Below are positions 1 to 8,435 of a stretch of DNA of 64,000 nt, in pieces. This stretch comes from a virus: positions 124,001-188,000 of the IMG/VR virus record IMGVR_UViG_3300010160_000023; one strand, 5' to 3'. Under the pieces are notes generated by a model, which was not told where the DNA came from, searched no databases, and saw only the letters and a list, made by a program, of their open reading frames with translations. Position 1 is the stretch's first letter, and each line of letters starts with the position of its first letter. The translations under genes and the position numbers were made by a program.

Positions 1-1267
1 GAAAATCATAATTTTCATTATCCATAATTTTAACAATATTATCAAATAGATTATTGACCTTTTTCAAAAAACCAAATTGACAAGTATCTACACGAAGATC
101 TAGCAACATATCATCTTCAAAAAATAACATATACTTAGAACCAGACTCTGCAAAATGTTCTGCTGCTAATTGTCTTGCTCTACAGATTCCAAGATTTCCT
201 TTTCTTATTTCTTCGAAATTATATTTTTGAGAAATAGCGTCATATTTTTCGAATAGTTCTGTTTTTGTTGTGTTATTGATTAGGATTTTTCTAGTTTTGC
301 TTAGAAATTTAGAATCAAATTGCTCAAAAGAATCAAGCACCATTTGTAATTGTTCTGGAGAATTAAAAGCATTTATGTATAAAATAATATCATCATTTGA
401 ATTTTTGTATAGATTTTGATTCGCTTGTTCAATTTTTGTAGTATTATTTTTTACATTTTCAAAGAAAGTATTAATCAGTCCATCTGAATTGATTGGCTCA
501 TATGAGTATATGTCTTCGTCAAGATATGTCATTAATGTAAAAATACTCTCTTCAGTACCCATAAAGCCTGAATTTAAAGTTTCATTTAATAGAGAATAAT
601 ACAAAGTATTAGCTTCGGCTATATATTCTTTTCTACCTCCAAAAAATCCACCTCTAGCTACTCTATTAACAGAAGGAGAATTTGCAAATTTTCTCATTCC
701 ATTTATATCAAAGCCATGAATTTCTGAAGATGTTTCGTAAGGAAAAGTAACAAAAAGAAATTTTTTAGTAAATTTTTCTATTTTATCTATTACTTTATCA
801 TGACTAAGATATCCAGTGTGAACAGTATTAGATATTCCACCATCAATCCAGAAAAAATAGTCACTATCAAATGGATTAAAAATACTAGCATTATTAAGAA
901 GGAACATTTTGCTCATAACCATAGGATTGTACCATTCCATTTTTGCTTGGGTACTATCCTTTAACCATCCTGTTTGATTAAGCCAATTCTCATTTGTCCT
1001 TATTTTTTGTATTTTGTCAAAAAAAGGAAAGAAATCACCAGCAAAATTCTCTTTTCTGTGGTGATAAACAGCAGTATTACTTTTATCTCTATATTCCCAT
1101 ACTAAATTTTCTAAGCTTGGGTCTATAAAAATAGCAAGATTAATATCTTTAACAGAGAGGAGGGCTTTAAATTTATCTATATAATGCTCAAAACTCCTAC
1201 TCCAACCTTCCGATAAATCGGATCTACCCAAATCCCAGATGCCCGTGACCAGTGTTGTTTTATTCAT
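1..1267 (-). CDS. Two-domain glycosyltransferase (HtrL/WlaTC-like plus GT-A), partial
   Basis: Read on the minus strand from ATG at 1267; the frame is open to base 1, so the C-terminus lies outside the window. The start MNKTTLVTGIWDLGRSDLSE and residues to about 230 resemble the HtrL/YibB-WlaTC family of bacterial glycan enzymes, including an FFWIDGG segment. From about residue 285 a second, GT2-like domain begins (DDIILYINAFNSPEQL), with GNLGICRARQLAAEHFAESG and an acidic FFEDDM motif near residue 376 that fits a metal/nucleotide-sugar site. It points away from the rightward operon but faces glycan cassette 1, so it probably belongs to the same sugar-modification programme. Fold assignments are by eye; acceptor and donor sugars are unknown. 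Confidence 0.75.
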   Translation of the reverse strand, partial: MNKTTLVTGIWDLGRSDLSEGWSRSFEHYIDKFKALLSVKDINLAIFIDPSLENLVWEYRDKSNTAVYHHRKENFAGDFFPFFDKIQKIRTNENWLNQTGWLKDSTQAKMEWYNPMVMSKMFLLNNASIFNPFDSDYFFWIDGGISNTVHTGYLSHDKVIDKIEKFTKKFLFVTFPYETSSEIHGFDINGMRKFANSPSVNRVARGGFFGGRKEYIAEANTLYYSLLNETLNSGFMGTEESIFTLMTYLDEDIYSYEPINSDGLINTFFENVKNNTTKIEQANQNLYKNSNDDIILYINAFNSPEQLQMVLDSFEQFDSKFLSKTRKILINNTTKTELFEKYDAISQKYNFEEIRKGNLGICRARQLAAEHFAESGSKYMLFFEDDMLLDLRVDTCQFGFLKKVNNLFDNIVKIMDNENYDF

Positions 1268-1464
1268 TAGAATTATTGAGTAATTGGAGTAGTAAGTATA
1301 AGTAATATCCACCGACCTGCATCAATATTAAATCGTTCCTGTTGGTAGGCAACTTAGGGAAATTTTAGAACATATGGGCTATCTTGACAAAATGGAAGTT
1401 ATGACATATACTAATTTGTAAGTATCTAATTCCCTTTTTCGTTGAGGTTTAATTTCGATATAAA
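1268..1464. other. Divergent intergenic region
   Basis: No convincing gene. It separates the leftward glycosyltransferase from the rightward operon and holds the strong rightward promoter at 1384-1412. On the minus strand, TTGATG, 18 bases and TTATAC lie upstream of the 1267 start and may be a weaker leftward promoter. A short ribosome-binding GAGG sits before the 1465 start. Confidence 0.6.
1384..1412 (+). promoter_or_regulatory. Sigma70-like promoter of the rightward operon
   Basis: TTGACA at 1384-1389, a 17-base spacer and TATACT at 1407-1412, close to the bacterial sigma70 consensus with ideal spacing. A start point near 1419 would give a leader of about 45 bases before the first rightward gene at 1465. 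Presumably read by host RNA polymerase, hence early (inference). Confidence 0.8.
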
Positions 1465-1668
1465 ATGGCTAAAAATTTTCAAGAGGATTCTGGAGATAGG
1501 AAGGATTTTAGAAGGAAACAGCTTAAAAATAAATTCTTGGACAAGAAAGACAAATCTTTCGATGATAGAGGTGTTCCTAAGTTCAATAAAGAACTTAAAA
1601 GAAAAAAGGAGCATATGAAAGAAGAAGAAATTTGGGAAGATTGGAAGGAGAACTATAAGTATGACTAA
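1465..1668 (+). CDS. Small highly charged hypothetical protein
   Basis: 67 residues, almost entirely charged or polar (Lys, Glu, Asp, Arg), with no membrane segment or motif I recognise. It is the first gene after the 1384-1412 promoter and overlaps the next start by 8 bases, so it is probably co-translated. The composition would suit a disordered nucleic-acid- or protein-binding peptide, but no function is assigned. Confidence 0.65.
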   Translation: MAKNFQEDSGDRKDFRRKQLKNKFLDKKDKSFDDRGVPKFNKELKRKKEHMKEEEIWEDWKENYKYD

Positions 1669-1906
1669 ATATATAGAAGAGCTTAGTAATGGGGATGCTT
1701 TTATATTGAACAATAATACTTATATTCTATCTTCAGATTTTAAGAAGAATGGAGATAGACTTAGCGTGAGTCTTACTGACGGTAATTCAAGATGGGTTAA
1801 GCCAAACGAAATGATAGAAGCTGTACAATTATTTATAATGGATAAAGATAATAATATTATAGCTATTAAAGAGAGCAAAAAAGAACATGTGGATAATCAA
1901 GCTTAA
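1661..1906 (+). CDS. Small hypothetical protein, probable beta fold
   Basis: 81 residues with alternating hydrophobic and polar strands (GDAFILNNNTYILSSDF, RLSVSLTDGNSRWV), like the small beta-barrel proteins common in phages. ATG at 1661 has AAGGAG at good distance inside the previous gene. It overlaps the next gene by 20 bases. Function unknown. Confidence 0.7.
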   Translation: MTKYIEELSNGDAFILNNNTYILSSDFKKNGDRLSVSLTDGNSRWVKPNEMIEAVQLFIMDKDNNIIAIKESKKEHVDNQA

Positions 1907-2144
1907 AACATTCTTCAAGTCTTTGATGTTTCATATTTGGGCAGGGTCGCCTAAGAGTTCTCAGTCAGAAATAGATTCTAGATATCTAATATGTTTAAGT
2001 TGTGAAAAATTCAGAGTAGCAAAGTCTGAGTGCGGTATTTGTGGATGTTCTGTTAATAATAGAAAAATTTTCATGAATAAATTAGCTTGGGCAGACCAAG
2101 AGTGTCCCATAAATAAGTGGTCAAAAATAAACAAGGAAAAATAA
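1887..2144 (+). CDS. Small cysteine-cluster (zinc-binding type) protein
   Basis: 85 residues. After a basic/hydrophobic N-terminus there is a cysteine cluster: CLSC, then CGICGC, then a late Cys in QECPINKW. The spacing suits one structural zinc site, as in small phage zinc-ribbon proteins. It overlaps the preceding gene, and the macro-domain gene follows directly. Role unknown; regulation or protein-protein contact would be a guess. Confidence 0.7.
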   Translation: MWIIKLKTFFKSLMFHIWAGSPKSSQSEIDSRYLICLSCEKFRVAKSECGICGCSVNNRKIFMNKLAWADQECPINKWSKINKEK

Positions 2145-2146
2145 TT

Positions 2147-2707
2147 ATGGCTACTAGAACGCAAAATAGTAATCAATACATAATCAATAACCAAGATATA
2201 TTTGAATCTGTAAGAAAAAGAGTTTCAGCAGGCAATGGGGGTTGTACTGTTTTTGTTCCTCATGTTTGTAATAATATAGACCTATTCGGTGCGGGATTTG
2301 CTGGTCAAGTAGCAAATGAGTACCCAAGTGTAAAAGCTAATTATCATATGCTAGGAAAAACATTTCTCAAAGGAAATAGGGGACTTGGATATTCTCAAAT
2401 ACTAAACACCTATGAAGATCCAAAATATAAGCATAAACTTTATTTTGTAAATATGATTGCTCAGAACGGTGTTCGTGGCAGCAATAATACAAGACCGTTA
2501 AATTATGCAGCACTGGTGAAGTGTATGGTCGAAATTAAGCAATACATTCATCAGAATACAGGGTTCCTAAACAAGAATGAACAGATTGAAATTCATGCCC
2601 CTAAATTCGGTAGTGGATTAGCTGGTGGAAACTGGAATTTTATCAGTGATCTTATAGATGATATCTGGGGAAACCATACAGTATATATCTATAATTATAA
2701 GAAATAG
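2147..2707 (+). CDS. Macro-domain protein (ADP-ribose binding/hydrolase type)
   Basis: 186 residues. The order of motifs fits a macro domain: VPHVCNNIDLFGAGFAGQVA (ligand loop), a central LYFVNMIAQNG, and the second loop APKFGSGLAGGNW, as in Poa1/ADP-ribose-1''-phosphate phosphatase-like proteins. The ATG at 2147 is chosen because AAGGAAAA precedes it; an upstream GTG at 2117 would overlap the previous gene. Macro domains bind or remove ADP-ribose, so this could reverse ADP-ribosylation or handle ADP-ribose made by NAD-consuming defence systems (inference). It leads into the glycan cassette. Confidence 0.8.
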   Translation: MATRTQNSNQYIINNQDIFESVRKRVSAGNGGCTVFVPHVCNNIDLFGAGFAGQVANEYPSVKANYHMLGKTFLKGNRGLGYSQILNTYEDPKYKHKLYFVNMIAQNGVRGSNNTRPLNYAALVKCMVEIKQYIHQNTGFLNKNEQIEIHAPKFGSGLAGGNWNFISDLIDDIWGNHTVYIYNYKK

Positions 2708-2718
2708 TCTCCATCGAT

Positions 2719-3369
2719 ATGAATAAAGTTATATCATTTAGTCTTTGGGGCAATAATCCTAAATATACTATTGGGGCTATAAAAAATGCAGAATTAGCAT
2801 TATCTATTTATCCAGAATGGAAGTGTCTATTCTTTGTGGGGGAAGACACAAGCCAAGAGATTATTGCTCAACTCAAAAAATTTCCAAATACTAGTATTAT
2901 CCACAAAACAGAAGCTTGTGATTGGACTGGTATGTTCTGGAGATTTGAAACCTCTTATGATCCGGATATAGATATTTCTATTTTTAGAGATACTGACTCT
3001 CGTCTTAATTATAGAGAAAAATATGCTGTAGATGACTGGCTCAATTCTGATAAAACTTTTCATATAATGAGAGATCATCCTCATCATGGATTTCCAATTC
3101 TTGGAGGTATGTGGGGATATAAGAAAAATACAAAGTATGATCTAAAAAAATTATTTGATACTTTTACTCCAAATAATTCTTATGGTACTGATTATAATTT
3201 CTTAGGAAACATTCTATATCCTAGAATTGCAGAAGATAAAGTTGTTCATGATCCTTTTTTTGATAGACTACCTTTTCCAAAACCAAGAATAAATAAAGAA
3301 TTTGTTGGAGATGTTTTTGATCAATTTAATAATAGAAATCCTGAATACTGGAAATTTATAAATGACTAA
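2719..3369 (+). CDS. Glycosyltransferase, GT-A type (cassette 1)
   Basis: 216 residues. A small GT-A-like domain with a DxD-type motif in ISIFRDTDSRLN, followed by FHIMRDHPHHGFPILGGMWG and a late GTDYNFLG segment. This pattern occurs in bacterial and phage capsular-type glycosyltransferases. DxD would bind metal and nucleotide-sugar. It is the first of a run of glycan genes on the same strand with very short gaps or overlaps. Donor, acceptor and linkage cannot be read from sequence. Confidence 0.75.
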   Translation: MNKVISFSLWGNNPKYTIGAIKNAELALSIYPEWKCLFFVGEDTSQEIIAQLKKFPNTSIIHKTEACDWTGMFWRFETSYDPDIDISIFRDTDSRLNYREKYAVDDWLNSDKTFHIMRDHPHHGFPILGGMWGYKKNTKYDLKKLFDTFTPNNSYGTDYNFLGNILYPRIAEDKVVHDPFFDRLPFPKPRINKEFVGDVFDQFNNRNPEYWKFIND

Positions 3370-4138
3370 GAACTATGGATTCACTACTTTCACGACTCTG
3401 AGTCACCTCCCATTAGCACAAGTTCTTGTTGAGTCTATTTTACAATTTAGTAAATATAAGATAACAATTAATTGTATTAATTTTGCTCATGACTTTAAAC
3501 AGGAGAGAGTTGCAAGCAATACTATAGAAGTCAATCCAATATCCTTCAACGCTATTTGTATGGTTAAATGGCTATCTCTCTTAAACAATCCGTATGATAT
3601 TTGTGCAATATTAGATTCTGATATGATAGCAACAAAAGAAATAGATCAACTTTTTGAAACCAATGAAGAAAAAATCACAAAATCAAAATACCCATTATTT
3701 GCAAAGCATCCACATAATCCCTTCACTAATCCTATACACGAGGAAGCTCTTAGGAATTTAAATAAATATTTTTCCGATAATACCCCTAAAATGAAATGGG
3801 TTTATGCTTGTGGTATAGTAGCTCCACATCATAAAGAGTTTATTTCAGAAATGGTATCTAATCTTTCTTTTTTCTATCAACAAGGAATAAAATCTCATAT
3901 TGAAGATGAAGGAACTCTTAATGCTCTCTTAACAAAATATCAAGTTTGTGAAGATATTGGATATAATTACTTACCAGATTACAAATTCTTCAAAGCTTAC
4001 CTAAATAATAATCTAGAAGATAAAGATCTACAGGAACAATATTTAAAAAATGATTGTCCAGTAAGATTCTATCTACTTCATGGATGTAAAAATTTAAAGG
4101 AAGCAGAAAATATTTACTCTCAAATAAGAAACAAATAA
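3362..4138 (+). CDS. Glycosyltransferase, GT8-like
   Basis: 258 residues. Begins YGFTTFTTLSHLPLAQVLVE, then a catalytic-looking ICAILDSDMIATKEI with the DxD of retaining GT-A enzymes, and a YACGIVAPH and HIEDEGTLNALL region typical of the acceptor side. The start overlaps the previous gene by 8 bases, indicating translational coupling. GT8-like is the best match by layout, but a related GT-A family is possible. Confidence 0.7.
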   Translation: MTKNYGFTTFTTLSHLPLAQVLVESILQFSKYKITINCINFAHDFKQERVASNTIEVNPISFNAICMVKWLSLLNNPYDICAILDSDMIATKEIDQLFETNEEKITKSKYPLFAKHPHNPFTNPIHEEALRNLNKYFSDNTPKMKWVYACGIVAPHHKEFISEMVSNLSFFYQQGIKSHIEDEGTLNALLTKYQVCEDIGYNYLPDYKFFKAYLNNNLEDKDLQEQYLKNDCPVRFYLLHGCKNLKEAENIYSQIRNK

Positions 4139-4141
4139 GAA

Positions 4142-4789
4142 ATGATCACAACCTCTTTATGTATAACTTGCTATGATGAGGATTATCAACTACTATCAAA
4201 TTTATTAAACTTATTAGAAAATCATCAGACAGAACATCCAAATGAAATCATAATAGTTTGTAGCGGAAAAGACTATTTAGATATCCCTAAAATAATCAAG
4301 ATAAACAAAGAAGAAATACCTATAACGACATGTTGCATATCGAATAGAATAATTCAATCCAAAGCAAGAAATATAGGGTCTTCTATTTCGAAATATGATT
4401 TTATTATTTTCTTTGATGTTGACGATTATCCCCATAAACAAAAAATCGAAATTACTAGAAAAATAATAAAAGATACAGAATGTGATTTTTTCGTACATAA
4501 CTACTATAGTTCTACTGATGATTTTTCTAAAATACTTTTGACAGAGGACTTAGAAAATATTGAAATACATAAAATTAAAGATATAAACAGATCGTGTACT
4601 AATATTATAGTAGAGGACTATCCTATTCATCAATCTCATATTTGTGTTAAGAAATCTATTTTTAGCAAATTAAAATTCAATGAATCATGGGAATTTTATA
4701 GAACAGAAGATGGGAAATTTTGCCAAGACCTAGTTACTAATGGATACCAAGGAATCTATTGTCCTATAAAACTAGTACAATACAACTAA
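4142..4789 (+). CDS. Glycosyltransferase, GT2-like
   Basis: 215 residues. N-terminal TTSLCITCYDEDYQLLSNLL and EIIIVCSGKD are the nucleotide-binding strands of a GT2 fold; RIIQSKARNIG precedes YDFIIFFDVDDYPH, which holds the acidic metal motif. C-terminal WEFYRTEDGKFCQDLV resembles the ED catalytic-base region. Only three bases separate it from the previous gene. Probably adds one sugar in the cassette 1 glycan; the sugar is unknown. Confidence 0.78.
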   Translation: MITTSLCITCYDEDYQLLSNLLNLLENHQTEHPNEIIIVCSGKDYLDIPKIIKINKEEIPITTCCISNRIIQSKARNIGSSISKYDFIIFFDVDDYPHKQKIEITRKIIKDTECDFFVHNYYSSTDDFSKILLTEDLENIEIHKIKDINRSCTNIIVEDYPIHQSHICVKKSIFSKLKFNESWEFYRTEDGKFCQDLVTNGYQGIYCPIKLVQYN

Positions 4790-4795
4790 ATAACT

Positions 4796-5455
4796 ATGAT
4801 TATTCATCATCATCTCGGACTAGGAGATCATTTTGTATGTAATGGTCTTGTAAATTATATTTGTAAAATTTCAAAAGAGCCTATTCATTTGATTTGCAAA
4901 AAAAAGAACATAGATACTGTCAAATACTTATATTCAGAAAATGACAAAGTAATAGTTATTCCTATTGATGGATTCGATGAGATATCAGAAGTTAATAATT
5001 ATGCTTCAAAAACCAATAATAAGGTTTTACGAATTGGATTTGATTATTGTGATCTTAAAAATTGGGATATTTCATTCTATAACCAGCTGAATATAGATTT
5101 TATAGAAAGATATAGATTCTTTAAGCTACCCAAACAAAAACCTAAGAACCTAATAGAAGCTCCACACTACCCATATATACTAGTCCATAACGAAAGCAGC
5201 GAACAAAAATACAAACTTTCTATAAATACAAATCTAGAAATATTTTGTATGGATAAACAAGAGGGATATCACCTTCTTTCTTATATAGATATAATTACAA
5301 ACGCTGAAGAAATACATTGTATTGACAGTTCTATTTTTCATCTTATAGATAGTATCCCCAACACTACAAATAAATTATATTTCCATGATATAAGAAAACC
5401 TCCGACACACTTCAATAAGCCAATAAAATGGGAGATTGTTTCATATGAGTATTAA
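4796..5455 (+). CDS. Heptosyltransferase-like (GT9-type GT-B) protein
   Basis: 219 residues. Opens MIIHHHLGLGDHFVCNGLVN, a GLGD pattern like the first loop of GT9/heptosyltransferases, and near the end has EIHCIDSSIFHLIDSI, where GT9 enzymes place the donor-site D/S and the helix that follows. It is shorter than full GT9 enzymes (about 320-350 residues), so it may be a reduced form. It overlaps the methyltransferase that follows by 11 bases. The GT9 link is inference. Confidence 0.55.
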   Translation: MIIHHHLGLGDHFVCNGLVNYICKISKEPIHLICKKKNIDTVKYLYSENDKVIVIPIDGFDEISEVNNYASKTNNKVLRIGFDYCDLKNWDISFYNQLNIDFIERYRFFKLPKQKPKNLIEAPHYPYILVHNESSEQKYKLSINTNLEIFCMDKQEGYHLLSYIDIITNAEEIHCIDSSIFHLIDSIPNTTNKLYFHDIRKPPTHFNKPIKWEIVSYEY

Positions 5456-6050
5456 AGGACAAATTTTAGAAAATTCATTATTTGCAGATTTTATCGATCA
5501 AATAATACAAAAATATTCTCCCAAAAACATTGTAGAAATTGGAACGTGGAAAGGTCTTGGTTCCACAAAAAGAATAATTGATGCTCTTATTAAGAATAAT
5601 ATCAATTCTAATTTTATAAGCTTAGAAACTAATAAGATATTCTATGATGAAGCAAAACAAAACCTAAATGAATATACAAACTATGTTAATTTAATTTATG
5701 GAAGAATAGTAGAAATTATTGATGTTGAAAACTTTGTCTTATCTCATCAATTAACTTATCAAGAACAAGGCTGGTTTAATGAGGATATTTCTAATCTAAT
5801 ATTAGCCCCTAATGTAATAACCTCTATTCCAGAAGAAATAGATTTTCTATTACTAGATGGTGGCGAGTTCTCTACATATTCTGAGTGGTTAAAATTAAAA
5901 AACAGATCTAAAATTATTGCATTAGATGATACTAATACTACAAAATGTAAAAAGATTAAACAAGAAATTATATCAGGAAAATATCCTTATTATGAAATAA
6001 TTATAGATTCTAATGATAGAAATGGCTTTATGTTCCTAAAAAAGAAATAA
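5445..6050 (+). CDS. Class I SAM-dependent methyltransferase-like protein
   Basis: 201 residues. IVEIGTWKGLGSTKRIIDAL near residue 30 is a class I motif I, FISLETNKIFYDEAK the second-strand acidic residue, and DFLLLDGGEFSTYSEW the motif IV region. The fold resembles methyltransferases found in glycan clusters. ATG at 5445 is preferred over an upstream TTG because GGGAGA precedes it; it overlaps the previous gene by 11 bases. Likely substrate is a sugar of the cassette product (inference). Confidence 0.72.
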   Translation: MSIKGQILENSLFADFIDQIIQKYSPKNIVEIGTWKGLGSTKRIIDALIKNNINSNFISLETNKIFYDEAKQNLNEYTNYVNLIYGRIVEIIDVENFVLSHQLTYQEQGWFNEDISNLILAPNVITSIPEEIDFLLLDGGEFSTYSEWLKLKNRSKIIALDDTNTTKCKKIKQEIISGKYPYYEIIIDSNDRNGFMFLKKK

Positions 6051-6054
6051 TTTT

Positions 6055-6438
6055 ATGAGTCAACAAATTTTAATTTCTAATGGTGAAATACTTGATAAAT
6101 TTTCAATACTAATCATTAAGCAATCAAATATATCCGATAAAATAAAATTGACTAACATAGAGAATGAGATTGATCATTTGAGACCTATCTTCTTAGATAT
6201 ACTTAGTAGAGATTCAGAAATTGAGACACTATATAATAGTCTTAAAGATATTAACAAAAAACTTTGGATTATAGAAGATAATATTAGAGAAAAAGAAAAG
6301 CTGCAACAGTTTGATTCTGAATTTATTGATCTTGCCAGATCAGTATATATTACCAATGATGAACGAGCAAAAGTTAAAAAACAAATAAATCTTAAATCAA
6401 AATCATATTTGATTGAAGAGAAATCATATGAATCATAA
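6055..6438 (+). CDS. DUF6165-like glycan-cluster protein
   Basis: 127 residues, all-helical and highly charged. Conserved-looking blocks ISNGEILDKFSILIIK, LWIIEDNIREKEK and FIDLARSVYITNDERAKVKK match my recollection of DUF6165, a small family of unknown function that travels with bacterial glycosyltransferases. Its place here between methyltransferase and glycosyltransferase genes fits. It overlaps the next gene by 11 bases. No catalytic role is known to me. Confidence 0.72.
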   Translation: MSQQILISNGEILDKFSILIIKQSNISDKIKLTNIENEIDHLRPIFLDILSRDSEIETLYNSLKDINKKLWIIEDNIREKEKLQQFDSEFIDLARSVYITNDERAKVKKQINLKSKSYLIEEKSYES

Positions 6439-7213
6439 ATATATAGAGATCAATAAACTGTCACACCTTCATAATGGGTTTTCAATCTATTTCTGTAAAA
6501 CAGACTATCTACTTTCTGAATTTGAAAATATTAAAAAACAGAACAATAATGTTATTTTAATTACTGGAAATTCTGATTATGCTATTACTGACGAGATTAT
6601 AAGTCTTGCCCCCAGAAATATTAAAAAGTGGTACGCTCAAAATGCCCTGTCTAATAATTCTATTTTAGAACCTCTACCAATAGGACTAGAGAACAAACTC
6701 CCGTCAGTGAGAGAAGGTCACGGTATTGGTTATTTTGATAGGGCAACTCTAAAGGAATCTTTATTAGAGAAAACTAATTCAAATAATAAACAGCCAACAA
6801 AATTTGTATATGCTAACTTTAATACTAATACCAATCCTAATTATAGAAATCTAATCAAGGAAATGTGTCAAAATGCAACTTTTATTGATTGGGAAGAACC
6901 AAATCTTTCATTAGACTCTTTTTTTGACAAAGTATTAGATTACAAAATGATAGTATGTCCAGCAGGAAATGGCTTGGATACTCATAGATTATGGGAAATA
7001 TTATATTGCAATAGAATACCTATTACTTTTAAAGTTGCCAACTATAAACTTTATGAGGTGTATAATAAATTGCCTGTAATATTATTAGAAAATCAAAAAG
7101 ATCTTATGGACCAAGAGCTTCTGGAACAAAAATATTTAGAATGTATTAATAAAAAATATGACTTATCCATATTAAATATTAATTATTGGATATCTAAAAT
7201 AGAAAAGGAATAA
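6428..7213 (+). CDS. Exostosin-like glycosyltransferase
   Basis: 261 residues. VILITGNSDYAITDEII and LEPLPIGLEN occur in the first half; the second half has FVYANFNTNTNP and the diagnostic MIVCPAGNGLDTHRLWEILY followed by NRIPIT, as in the exostosin/GT47-like C-terminal donor domain. ATG at 6428 is used rather than an upstream TTG, because AAGAGAAA lies just before it. It overlaps the DUF6165-like gene, consistent with coupled translation. Confidence 0.7.
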   Translation: MNHKYIEINKLSHLHNGFSIYFCKTDYLLSEFENIKKQNNNVILITGNSDYAITDEIISLAPRNIKKWYAQNALSNNSILEPLPIGLENKLPSVREGHGIGYFDRATLKESLLEKTNSNNKQPTKFVYANFNTNTNPNYRNLIKEMCQNATFIDWEEPNLSLDSFFDKVLDYKMIVCPAGNGLDTHRLWEILYCNRIPITFKVANYKLYEVYNKLPVILLENQKDLMDQELLEQKYLECINKKYDLSILNINYWISKIEKE

Positions 7214-7227
7214 ATAAGGAAAAACGT

Positions 7228-7824
7228 ATGAAAATAGCAATAAATACTAGTGCTAGTCAAAATACTCCATGGATTAAAACAACCATATCAAATCGTTTAG
7301 AGTATTGTCTTCGACATAACTACTCAATGGTTCTTAATTGTGAATCATACGAGCAGGCACTTAACGGATTTGGAAAATTGAATTATTTGCTAGATCAATA
7401 TGATTTAGTATGGACACTAGATGCTGATTGCTTAATTACTGATTTAACTAAAAAAATTGAAGAAATACCTGAACTTGGACCCCATGTAAGCATTTGCGAA
7501 GAAGGACTTGGTCCACATTCTATCATTAATGGTGGTTCTATGGTATGGAAATCGACCAAACAATCTCATGAACTCATAAATGAAATTGTAGAGAGTAAAC
7601 CTGAATGGGAATCTCTAATGTTTAATATGCAAGATTGGTTTACGAAACATAGAGATAGGCTTTCAGACCGATTAACTATATGTCCAAAGCGTACATTTAA
7701 TTCTAGCGATTCTCCATATATATGTTTATGGGAGCCTGGAGATTTTGTATATCATCCTTGCGGCTTTCCAACAAAAGAGAGATGTAAAATATTAGAAATA
7801 ATGAATGAAAGAGTTATTAAATAA
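7228..7824 (+). CDS. GT34-like galactosyl/mannosyltransferase
   Basis: 198 residues. Motif order fits the GMA12/MNN10 (GT34) family: GFGKLNYLLDQYDLVWTLDA with the DxD (LDADC), then INGGSMVWKSTKQS, a MQDWF segment and EPGDFVYHPCGFPTKER. A clear TAAGGA ribosome site precedes the ATG. GT34 enzymes are retaining GT-A transferases best known from eukaryotes and some bacteria and viruses. The donor sugar is not predictable here. Confidence 0.78.
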   Translation: MKIAINTSASQNTPWIKTTISNRLEYCLRHNYSMVLNCESYEQALNGFGKLNYLLDQYDLVWTLDADCLITDLTKKIEEIPELGPHVSICEEGLGPHSIINGGSMVWKSTKQSHELINEIVESKPEWESLMFNMQDWFTKHRDRLSDRLTICPKRTFNSSDSPYICLWEPGDFVYHPCGFPTKERCKILEIMNERVIK

Positions 7825-7855
7825 TTTTTAATCAATAAAATTCAAAAGGGAAATT

Positions 7856-8434
7856 ATGAATAATAAAAAGATATATATAGAAGCTGGAGCTCATGATGGA
7901 ATTTTTCAATCTAGAACTTTAGATCTTATTGATAATAATGAATATTTTGGAATATTAGTAGAACCAGTACCATCTTCGTATGAAAGATGTTTACAAAATA
8001 GACCAAATAACACAAAAATATACAACTGTGCTTTAGTAGACTTTGATCATGTAGGATCAACGATAGAAATTCATCCTCACTTTCTACATAGTGCTATGAC
8101 AACCCTTATCAAGTCTAACAGCCAATTGTATAATGACAAAAAAAAAGTTTCGGCTAGAACTCTAGAATCTATTCTCGAAGAAAATAACATTAATAATATT
8201 GAAGAATTTTATCTTGATGTAGAAGGATATGAATTAAATGTTTTAAAAGGGATAGACTTTTCTAAGAGAAAATTTAACTTAATAGAAATTGAATGTCATG
8301 CTGGTCTAATTGATATTTCATTAGAAGAAGAAATAAACAATCATAAAAAGTTCCTATCCTCATATGGGTATTTCTTATTTAGTCAAAAGGATGAAGATGG
8401 CGGTAATCCTAAAATAGTCTTTAAGCATAAATAA
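7856..8434 (+). CDS. FkbM-family methyltransferase
   Basis: 192 residues. KIYIEAGAHDGIFQSRTLDL (motif I), FGILVEPVPSSYERC, NCALVDFDHVGSTIEI, then EFYLDVEGYELNVLKGIDF and a FNLIEIECH strand are the classical FkbM layout. FkbM enzymes O-methylate sugars or polyketides using SAM. Shine-Dalgarno AAAGGG precedes the ATG. With GT34- and exostosin-like neighbours it most likely caps or decorates the glycan (inference). Confidence 0.85.
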   Translation: MNNKKIYIEAGAHDGIFQSRTLDLIDNNEYFGILVEPVPSSYERCLQNRPNNTKIYNCALVDFDHVGSTIEIHPHFLHSAMTTLIKSNSQLYNDKKKVSARTLESILEENNINNIEEFYLDVEGYELNVLKGIDFSKRKFNLIEIECHAGLIDISLEEEINNHKKFLSSYGYFLFSQKDEDGGNPKIVFKHK

Positions 8435-8435
8435 A

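Noticed and set aside
1332-1421. 29-codon open stretch ending before the first rightward gene (IVPVGRQLREILEHMGYLDK...)
   Set aside because: Protein-like, but it begins after a stop without a good start, and the near-consensus promoter at 1384-1412 lies inside it. Could be a gene remnant; not supported enough to list.
7056-7066. GGTGTATAA inside the exostosin-like gene as a further phage promoter
   Set aside because: It lacks the final T and is not followed by a gene start; similar internal matches at about 16590 and 22727 are treated as chance in AT-rich DNA.
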